This document shows positions 53,318 through 61,900 of a stretch of DNA of 64,000 nucleotides, piece after piece. The first letter of the stretch is position 1. Every line of letters begins with the position of its first letter. Under the pieces are notes generated by a model. That model saw only the letters and a program-made list of their open reading frames with translations, was not told where the DNA came from and made no database searches. The DNA lies in contig NZ_AUAS01000001.1 of assembly GCF_000428845.1 (NCBI RefSeq), positions 620,001-684,000 of the forward strand, in the 5' to 3' direction. The translations under genes were made by a program, and so were the position numbers. The stretch comes from Dyadobacter alkalitolerans DSM 23607 (GTDB lineage Bacteria; Bacteroidota; Bacteroidia; Cytophagales; Spirosomataceae).

Positions 53318-54400
53318 ATGCAATATCAAAAGATCAAATTTACAAACGCTGCCAAAAGCACTTTTTTTCCCACATTACGACAGCGGGTTGATCAGTATTT
53401 CTCTGCCAATAACATATGCAAATCCGGAGGTAAGCAGATTATTTATAAAGCCTTTTTCATGCTCAGCCTTTATCTGATTCCTTATATTCTGATCCTGACT
53501 GGCGCTTTTTCCAACTTAACGATGTTTTTGCTGGCCATCGTGATGGGGTTTGGTGTTGCAGGCGTTGGCATGTCGGTCATGCATGATGCGATCCATGGTT
53601 CACTCGCGAATTCTAATGTGCTTAACAAAATTTTCGGGGCGTCTATTTATCTGCTGGGCGGCAACGCTTACAACTGGGAAGTGCAGCATAACAGGCTCCA
53701 TCATACATTTACCAACATTCACGAAGTAGACGAAGACATTACCGGGAAATTTTTGCTGCGCCTGTCATTTCAGGAAAAGCAAAAGCAAATTCACCGTTTC
53801 CAGCACATTTACGCTTTCTTTTTATACAGCTTAATGACCTTGTCGTTCCTTTGGAAGGATTTCAAGGAAATTTCTCTTTTTAATAAAATGTCGGAATCAG
53901 GCATGACAAAGCCTTTTCCCCGGAAAGAGCTAATTAAGCTGGTTTTTACAAAAGTGGCCTACATTGTGTTCATCTGCGTCATTCCACTTGCATTTACTTC
54001 GCTCACTTTCGGGCAATGGTTTATTGGCTTTATGGCCATGCATTGCACCGCCGGAATGATCCTGAGCACAGTTTTTCAAATGGCGCATGTTGTAGAGGGT
54101 GTACATCAGCCAGAGCCGGATGATTCGGGTTGCGTAGAGAATGCCTGGGCCGTACATCAGTTGCAGACTACTTCTAATTTTGCAGGAAAAAACCGCTTAC
54201 TGTCTTGGTATATCGGCGGACTTGATTATCAGATCGAGCATCATTTATTTCCATCCATTTCCCACATACATTACCATGCGCTATCGCCTATTGTGCAGGC
54301 AACGGCACAAGAATTCGGATTGGATTATAATGCCAAAGCCAACTTCGGCAATGCGCTCGGTTCGCATGTGAGAATGCTCAAAAGCATGGGCAGGGCTTGA
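53318..54400 (+). CDS. Membrane fatty acid desaturase (acyl-CoA/linoleoyl-CoA desaturase type)
   Basis: A 360-residue integral-membrane di-iron desaturase without a cytochrome b5 domain. The three histidine boxes are HDAIHG starting at His89, HNRLHH at 124-129, and QIEHHLFP with His308-His309; the Q-x-x-H-H form of the third box is that of front-end/linoleoyl-type desaturases. Membrane segments lie near 50-95 and 205-250. It introduces a double bond in a membrane fatty acyl chain, probably for fluidity. The stop codon directly abuts the converging RND permease stop (TGA|TCA at 54398-54403), with no terminator hairpin between. Confidence 0.92.
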   Translation: MQYQKIKFTNAAKSTFFPTLRQRVDQYFSANNICKSGGKQIIYKAFFMLSLYLIPYILILTGAFSNLTMFLLAIVMGFGVAGVGMSVMHDAIHGSLANSNVLNKIFGASIYLLGGNAYNWEVQHNRLHHTFTNIHEVDEDITGKFLLRLSFQEKQKQIHRFQHIYAFFLYSLMTLSFLWKDFKEISLFNKMSESGMTKPFPRKELIKLVFTKVAYIVFICVIPLAFTSLTFGQWFIGFMAMHCTAGMILSTVFQMAHVVEGVHQPEPDDSGCVENAWAVHQLQTTSNFAGKNRLLSWYIGGLDYQIEHHLFPSISHIHYHALSPIVQATAQEFGLDYNAKANFGNALGSHVRMLKSMGRA

Positions 54401-57400
54401 TCACACCGGATCCAGTGCTTCACTTTCCCGCGCAACCTGCTCGATCATTTTCATTTTCTTGAAGTCCTTTGGTCTTGAAAAGAATGTGTAAATGGCCGGG
54501 ATCACATATAAGGTCAGTACGAGCGAGAACAACAGCCCACCCATAATCACAATTCCCATTGACATCCGGCTTTTGCCTGCTGAGCCAAGTGCCATAGCAA
54601 TCGGCAATGCACCCAGGATCGTAGCCAGACTCGTCATCAAGATCGGCCTGAAACGCAATGTGGCTGCTTCGAGAACGGCTTCCTGGATCCCAAGGCCCTT
54701 TTCCCTCAGCTGATTCGCAAACTCTACAATCAGAATCCCGTTCTTGGTAACCAATCCAATTAACATGATCATTCCGATCTGGCTGAAAATGTTTAATGTC
54801 TGGTCAAAAAACCATAGCGAGAACACAGCGCCTCCGATGGCCAGCGGCACCGTAAACATGATAATGAGCGGATCTACAAAGCTTTCAAACTGACCCGCCA
54901 GGATGAAATAGATTAATATCAAAGCGAGGAAGAAGGAGAACATGGTGTTCGAAGAACTTTCGGCATAATCCCTGGACGATCCGCTCAATGATGTTTGAAT
55001 GGCCTCATCTTTCAATTTATCCCTAATCCTGTCCATGGCCGCAATGCCGTCACCAATCGTTTTGCCAGGTGCCAAGGCAGCCTGTACGGTTGCGCTCATG
55101 TAACGGTTGTAATGAAAAAGCTGCGGCGGACTGCTTTCCTCTTCTGCCTTTACAATGTTGTCCAGCTGCACCATGCTTCCGTTTGCCGTTTTTACAAACA
55201 TACTTTTGAGATCCAGTGGCTCATCCCGGTTCTCACGATCATATTGCCCGATCACCTGATACTGACGACCGTTCATCGTAAAATATCCAAAGCGCTGACC
55301 TGCAAATGCAAGCTGCATTGTCTGCGCCACGTCCTGAACCGTAACACCCAGCGATTTCGCCTTTTCACGGTCAATCACAATCTGGATTTCGGGTTTACTG
55401 AATTTTAGATTAACGTCTGTGATCGCGAATGTCGGGTCGTTTGAAGCTTCTTCCATGAATTTGGGAAGATACTCTCGCAACTTTTCGAAATCCGGCGCCT
55501 GAATTACGTATTGAATCGGCAAGCCGCCCCGCGAATCCACGGAAATGGTCTGCTGCTGCACCACAAACGACTTGGCGTCGGGCATGGATTTTAATTTCTG
55601 ATTGATATAATCCGCAATTTCCTGCTGTGATTCTTTGCGCTCTTTTTTATCAACCAATGCAATCCTTCCACTTCCCGTATTGGCTGCGCCTAAGCCCGAG
55701 TTACCCGGAGACGTGATGAGCATTAAACCTTTTCTGCCCGGCATGGAATCCATCAGCATATTGCTAACTTCCTGTACATAGCGATCCGTAAATTCAAATG
55801 AAGACCCTTCCGGCGTTGTCATGTTGATCCTGAACCAGTTACGATCATCCAACGGAGCCAGTTCCGATTGCAGGCCTTTTCCAAAAAACCAGATCATTCC
55901 CACCGTAACTGCCACAATGGGAATAGCAACCCAGCGCATTTTCAGAAACCGGGCCAAAGCATTGCCATAACTATTGGTAATGTTCTCAAAAAACGGCTCC
56001 GTTTTTTCGTAGAACCAGCTCTTCTTGTGCGTTTTACGAACCAGGTAAGCATTCAGCATCGGTGTAAGCGTCAGCGAAACGAATGCAGAGATCAAAACCG
56101 CCGCAGAGATCACGATCCCAAACTCCCGGAAAAGTTTTCCTACAAAACCTTCCATAAAAATAACAGGCAGGAACACCGACGCCAGCGTGATAGAAGTGGA
56201 CAGAACCGCAAAAATGATCTCATTAGCTCCTTTAATGGCCGCCTCGATCGGGCCCATCCCCTGTTCTATCTTCTTAAAAATATTCTCCGTGACGACAATC
56301 CCGTCATCCACCACAAGTCCGGTTGCCAGCACGATAGCCAGCAGCGTTAGCACATTAATGGAAAAACCCATAATGTACATGACAAAAAATGTCCCGATCA
56401 GTGACACCGGAATGTCAATCAGAGGCCGGAATGCAATCAGCCAATCCCTGAAAAAGAGATAGATAATGATCACAACGAGTACGATGGCGATAAGCAGCGT
56501 TTCCCCCACTTCCTCGATCGAACGCTCCACGAAAATCGTGTTATCGATCAGCGTATCAAGCTGATAGTCTTTTGGAAGCTCCCGCTTGATGTCCGCCATC
56601 CGCTTGTTGACTTCCTCTGCAATGTTCAGGTAATTAGCTCCCGGCATAGGTGAAATGGCCAGGCCGATCATCGGAATATTGTCCAGTCTTAGAATCGTCT
56701 CCTCATTTTCCGGGCCCAGTATTGCATGGCCAATGTCCTTCAAGTGAATGGTTTGCGTGGCGGAATTCTTAACGATCATTTCGTTAAAATCCTCTTCCGT
56801 CCTGAACCTTCCGATTGTTTTTACAGTCAGCTCCGTATTATTTCCAGCCAGTTTCCCACTCGGCAGCTCCACATTTTCCTTATCCAGCGCAATCTTCACA
56901 TCCTGCGTGGTAATGCCGAGCGAAGCCATCTTAATCGGGTCCATCCAGATCCGCATGGCGTATTTTTTCTGCCCAAAGATCCGGATCTCGCTCACGCCTT
57001 CAATAGTCTGCAAACGCTGCGCGATCACATTTTCCGCATAGTCGCTTACTTCCAGATGCGACCGTGTATCGCTTTTGAATGTCAGCACGATGATGGGTTC
57101 CGAGTTCGCATCTGCCTTGGCAACCACTGGTGGCCCGTCGATATCCAATGGCAATGTCCGGGAAGCAGAGCCTACCTTATCCCGCACGTCGTTGGCCGCG
57201 CGTTCCATGTCCACACCAATATCAAATTCAACCGTTATCTGGCTCGTTCCCTGGCTGCTTGTGGAGTTGATGGACTTGATGCCTTCAATGCTGTTCAGCT
57301 GCTTTTCAAGCGGTTCTGTAATCTGGGATTCGATAATGTCCGCATTGGCACCCGTGTAGCTGGTCCGGATGGACACCACGGGCGGGTCAATGGAAGGAAA

Positions 57401-57508
57401 TTCCCTCATTCCCAGAAATTTATATCCAAGAAACCCGAACAGGATGATCAGCAGGTTCATGACAATCGCCAGGACCGGTCGCTTGATAGAGAGTGTTGAT
57501 ATACTCAT
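54401..57508 (-). CDS. RND family efflux permease, HAE1 class
   Basis: A 1035-residue inner-membrane proton-driven exporter with the AcrB/MexB layout: TM1 at about 12-30, first periplasmic loop (IEGIKSINSTSSQGTSQITVEFDIG; VEGVSEIRIFGQK), TM2-TM6 including GLVVDDGIVVTENIFKKIE with the Asp-Asp pair of the proton relay, second periplasmic loop from about 560, and TM8-TM12 (ILIYFILAGQFESFVDPLIIMFTVPLAIGG; VTKNGILIVEFANQL; ATLRFRPILMTSLATILGALP). The adaptor gene is 53 bases upstream. An outer-membrane channel (TolC-like) gene is not adjacent, so it must be elsewhere. Confidence 0.95.
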   Translation of the reverse strand: MSISTLSIKRPVLAIVMNLLIILFGFLGYKFLGMREFPSIDPPVVSIRTSYTGANADIIESQITEPLEKQLNSIEGIKSINSTSSQGTSQITVEFDIGVDMERAANDVRDKVGSASRTLPLDIDGPPVVAKADANSEPIIVLTFKSDTRSHLEVSDYAENVIAQRLQTIEGVSEIRIFGQKKYAMRIWMDPIKMASLGITTQDVKIALDKENVELPSGKLAGNNTELTVKTIGRFRTEEDFNEMIVKNSATQTIHLKDIGHAILGPENEETILRLDNIPMIGLAISPMPGANYLNIAEEVNKRMADIKRELPKDYQLDTLIDNTIFVERSIEEVGETLLIAIVLVVIIIYLFFRDWLIAFRPLIDIPVSLIGTFFVMYIMGFSINVLTLLAIVLATGLVVDDGIVVTENIFKKIEQGMGPIEAAIKGANEIIFAVLSTSITLASVFLPVIFMEGFVGKLFREFGIVISAAVLISAFVSLTLTPMLNAYLVRKTHKKSWFYEKTEPFFENITNSYGNALARFLKMRWVAIPIVAVTVGMIWFFGKGLQSELAPLDDRNWFRINMTTPEGSSFEFTDRYVQEVSNMLMDSMPGRKGLMLITSPGNSGLGAANTGSGRIALVDKKERKESQQEIADYINQKLKSMPDAKSFVVQQQTISVDSRGGLPIQYVIQAPDFEKLREYLPKFMEEASNDPTFAITDVNLKFSKPEIQIVIDREKAKSLGVTVQDVAQTMQLAFAGQRFGYFTMNGRQYQVIGQYDRENRDEPLDLKSMFVKTANGSMVQLDNIVKAEEESSPPQLFHYNRYMSATVQAALAPGKTIGDGIAAMDRIRDKLKDEAIQTSLSGSSRDYAESSSNTMFSFFLALILIYFILAGQFESFVDPLIIMFTVPLAIGGAVFSLWFFDQTLNIFSQIGMIMLIGLVTKNGILIVEFANQLREKGLGIQEAVLEAATLRFRPILMTSLATILGALPIAMALGSAGKSRMSMGIVIMGGLLFSLVLTLYVIPAIYTFFSRPKDFKKMKMIEQVARESEALDPV

Positions 57509-57561
57509 AATTGGAGATTAATGTCGGCTGACATTGGTTTTGACATGTTCACGATCCTTCC

Positions 57562-58632
57562 TCAGTTCACCCGCACGGCCGTATTGGGCTTGATAGCGAT
57601 AATCCCGGAGGTGATCAGCGAGTCGCCTGGCTGCAAACCTTCGATTATCTGTATTTTCTGGTCTGTGCGCAGCCCGGTCACAACCATTGCTTCCTGGGCT
57701 TTTCCATTTTTCACGACAAAAACTTTTTTTCCTTTCAAAACCGGCACAATGGCTTCGGTAGGAATCATCATGGCCGATTTATTGGCATCCAGGTCTGCCA
57801 GGATCTTCACAAACATGCCTGGAACAAACCGCCCCGCAGGATTTGGCGCTATGGCCCGTACTTTCAGCGTTCGTAAGCTTTCCTCCACTTTCGGATCTAT
57901 CGCGAGGATTTTTGCGTTGTAAGTCGAGGCATCACCGTCGAGATTGAACTTCACGACATTACCAACTTTAATATTGGGCGCGTATTTTTCCGGGACAGTA
58001 AAATCCACCTTCACCGGATTGCTTTGAACGATGGTTACGATGGGCGTACCCGGCGCCAGATATGCGCCTTCGCTAATGTATTTCAATCCTACTCGGCCAC
58101 TGAACGGTGCCCTGATCTCCGTTTTTTCCAGCTGGGCTTCCAGGACTTCCTTTTCAGCTTCAAGAATCCTGATGTTATTCGAAGTCACATCATACTCTTC
58201 CAGATTAATCGCTTCCACATTCAGAAGTTTCTTCTGGCGCGCTTCAATTTTCTTGGTAAGATCCTGATTGTAAGCAACTTTCTGCAATTGTGCTTGTAAC
58301 TCGCGGTCGTTGATCTTGCCGATAAGCTGACCTTTTTCAATAAATGCGCCTTCTTTGATATTCAATGAAACCAACCTGCCCGACGCTTCCGCCATTACAT
58401 TAACCTCTTCATTGGGAATCACCGTTCCGGACGCGAAAATTTGATTTTCAATCGTTTCTCTTTTAACAACATACACATTGACCGGCACTGCTGATCCGCC
58501 GGACGAACCGCCTCCTTTGCTTCCCGCTCCTTTCACTTCCGAGGGCTTATCCTTTCCCGGCTTAGAGAAAACGAAAAGTTTTCCCAGCACGAGCACAATG
58601 ATTATCCCACCAACCAGCATTATCGTACGCAT
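57562..58632 (-). CDS. RND efflux periplasmic adaptor subunit (HlyD/MexA type)
   Basis: A 356-residue membrane-fusion protein. An N-terminal anchor (TIMLVGGIIIVLVLGKLFVF, 3-22) is followed by a Gly/Ser-rich spacer, then VIPNEEVNVMAEASGRLVSLNIKEGAFIEKGQLIGKI (lipoyl-like half), a coiled-coil hairpin (QKVAYNQDLTKKIEARQKKLL to EVLEAQLEKTEIRAPFSGRVG), a barrel domain (VKVDFTVPEKYAPNIKVGNVV) and a C-terminal MP domain. It links the RND permease with the outer-membrane channel. It is the first gene of a two-gene operon. The 270-base gap to the divergent gene at 58903 has no clear motif besides A/T-rich sequence. Confidence 0.94.
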   Translation of the reverse strand: MRTIMLVGGIIIVLVLGKLFVFSKPGKDKPSEVKGAGSKGGGSSGGSAVPVNVYVVKRETIENQIFASGTVIPNEEVNVMAEASGRLVSLNIKEGAFIEKGQLIGKINDRELQAQLQKVAYNQDLTKKIEARQKKLLNVEAINLEEYDVTSNNIRILEAEKEVLEAQLEKTEIRAPFSGRVGLKYISEGAYLAPGTPIVTIVQSNPVKVDFTVPEKYAPNIKVGNVVKFNLDGDASTYNAKILAIDPKVEESLRTLKVRAIAPNPAGRFVPGMFVKILADLDANKSAMMIPTEAIVPVLKGKKVFVVKNGKAQEAMVVTGLRTDQKIQIIEGLQPGDSLITSGIIAIKPNTAVRVN

Positions 58633-58902
58633 ATTTCAATCAAATAAATTTCGTTCAACTTGAATATTAATAAATTATATTTTTCCAAAAGGCTTTATTA
58701 AATATACTTCATATTGTACAAAGCGGCAATCAGCTCGTTTTTTACTTCTGCCGAATGTTAAATTCTAATGAAGCCTGGATACTTCATAACTGCCTCCGGA
58801 TAAATGCTATCCTAAAACATTTTCGTTTTAAACTATATTTAGCGTAACAAGCATTGACGGCACATTACGTTCATCATTGCATTTCATTCTCCCTAAAAGA
58901 AC

Positions 58903-61900
58903 ATGACAGCATTCCGGGCATACTTACCGTATTTCATCACATTCTTCATTTGCTACTTACCTATGCACACAAACGGACAGGAAAAGCTCAAAACCTACGA
59001 TGCCCAGTGGAAAATCGTTGAAGCACACGAGCAAAAAAATTTACCAAAATCGGCGCTGGAAGAAGTCAGGAAGATCTATGATCTGGCCAAAAAGGAAAAG
59101 CAGGAAGCCCAGGTGATTAAGGCAGCGGTGTACATGGTCACGTTGCAAGCCGAAACGCGGGAGGATCATCAAACAACTGCCATTAAGGAGCTGGAAAAGG
59201 AGGTTGCGGAGAGCAATGGCCCGGCAAAGTCCATCCTAACAAACCTGCTCGCTTCCACTTATTACTGCTATTACAACAGGATCCGCTGGCAACTTTACCA
59301 GCGGACGGCCACATTAAATTTCATAAAAGAGGATATCAGCACCTGGTCTGCCGAGGATTTTCATGCAAAAATTACTGCGCTTTATCGGGCATCCATTGCG
59401 GACGAAGCACTTTTGAAACAAACAAAATTGGAAGCCTACGACGCCATCATTACGAAGGGAAACATGCGAAAGCTGCGCCCTACCCTATATGACTTACTGA
59501 CAAACAGTGCATTACAGTATTTTTCAAATGACGAACGCGACATTAAGAAACCAGCTTACACATTTGAAATCGACAAAGCTTCGGCTTTTGATCCGGCTGC
59601 CGACTTCATTCACCGCAAGTTTGAGACCAAAGACAGCACTTCACTTGAATTCTTTGCCTTGCAATTGTATCAGAAACTAATCGCATTTCACAGCGATGAT
59701 CCGCAGCCTGATGCATTGATCGACATTGATTTGCAGCGGTTACAGTTTGTGCGGCAAAAATCGGTTCATCCGGATGCAGAATCCCAGTATTATATGGCGA
59801 TTAATCATCTGGCGGAACAATATGCGCAAACCCCGGCCGCAGCACAAGCCTGGTATCTGATGGCCGCTTACCATGATACATTTGGAAATACATTCAAAGC
59901 AAACGGGGATACGACCCATCGTTTTGCCAAAGTCAAAGCGGCTGAAATATGTGAAAAAGTCATTAAGGAAAACCCTGAAACGGAAGGTGGAATTAATGCT
60001 TACAACCTTTTGAACAGCATTAAAAGGCAAGAATTGCAGTTCACCGCAGAACATGTAAACATTCCTGAAAAGCCTTTTCTAACACTCGTTCATTATAAAA
60101 ATCTCAGCTCGGTTTTCTTGAAGATCGTAAAAGCGACCGAAGAGATAAAACGGAGCGTTGACAAAAACGATATCAATGAGACCTTCCGGCTGCTTCACAA
60201 AGCGCCTGCATTGCGGAGTTGGGAACAAAAACTGCCTGACATGAAAGATTATCAGCAGCATGGCGGGGAAATTAAGGTGGACGGCCTTCCAACAGGCGAG
60301 TATATGCTGATCGCCAGCTCGCAGGCCCACAATTTGGACAGAAATTTCACCTCTGGGTTCAAGCCTCTCTATGTCAGCAACATCAGCTATGTTCAGCGCG
60401 ATGAAGATTATTTTATCCTTGACCGCGACAGCGGACAACCACTTGCCGGTGCAAATGCCTCGATCTGGAACTCCATATATGATTATAAAACAAGCAGTTA
60501 TGTCAAAACGAAACAATCCTCTTATATAACCGACAAAAACGGTTATTTCAAACAGAAAGGAAATCCGAAACGCCCCCAATCGCAGGGCTTGTTACTGGAA
60601 GTTACGCATGGAAATGATCATTTGTTTATTCAGCAACCTGTTCATACTTACTATAACACATATATTGATACTGCGCGAAGTGCGCACAGTGCCATTTATC
60701 TTTTTACAGACCGAAGTTTGTACAGACCTGGCCAAACCGTTTATTACAAGGGCATTGCTGCAAAAGGAAAGACGGTTATACAAAATCAGCGTGAAGAACT
60801 TAAAGTAGTACTTAAAAACGCTAACGGTGAAGTGGTCGAAAAGGCTACCAAAACTGTGAATGACTTTGGGAGTTTTTCCGGGTCATTCGTCCTGCCTTCC
60901 GGAACGCTTAACGGCCAGTTTTCCATCATAGCGAACGACCGAGACGTGACTGCTTTTCATGTGGAAGAATACAAGCGACCGCGATTTGCCGTGCAGTTTG
61001 ATACATTGCGTGGATCCTATCAGCTGGGCGACAGCATTAAGGTGTCCGGAACAGGCACGGCTTATGCCGGCAACCAAATCGATGGCGCGAAAGTTGTTTA
61101 CCGTGTGGTCCGAAGCGAGCGATATTTATATCCATGGATTTACAAGTCCAGATATTTCCCAATTGCCGCCCCGATGGACATTACTCACGGTGAAACTGTT
61201 ACTGATGCTTCGGGCAAGTTTTACATTGATTTTGAAGCCATCCCGAATTTGAGGGCGAAGAAAGACCTGGAACCGGTTTTCAACTTTACAGTTTACGCCG
61301 ACATTACGGATATAAACGGAGAAACCCGGAGTGCGCAAACGGATGTCAATGTGGGTTATAAATCCATTTTAGTTAAAACCGACATTCCGGAAACCATTGA
61401 GATCAACAAATTATCCGATTTCAAAATACGCACGGAAAATATGAACGGGACATTTGTTCCGTCGCCTGTAACCGTAAAGATCACCAGACTTTCCCCGGAA
61501 AACAGGCTCATCCGCCCGCGTTACTGGGAGCGCCCGGACGTATTTGTCATGACCAAACCTGAATTTATCGCAGCTTTCCCAAATGATGAATATGATCAGG
61601 AAACGGACAAGGAAAACTGGCCCGAGCAAAGTGTCGTTTTCCAAACAACAGCACAGACAAACGAGAAAGAGCCATTTCAACTCGATAAAACCAAACTGGC
61701 AGCCGGCGTTTATAAAATTGAAATAACGGCAAAAGACGAGCGGAATGCAGAGGTTAAGGACATTAAATACATGGAACTCATTGATCCCCAAAGCAATGCG
61801 CTCATTTATCCGGAATACATTCAGGCAAAAGGCAGCACAACGATCGAACCAGGTGAAAAAACAAACATTCAGCTTGCTACGTCTGCCGAAAACGCATTCG

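Noticed and set aside
56726..57499. A 257-codon open frame on the plus strand opposite the RND permease gene
   Set aside because: Antisense shadow of a well-conserved transporter; composition (many His, Arg, Cys) is typical of a non-coding frame.
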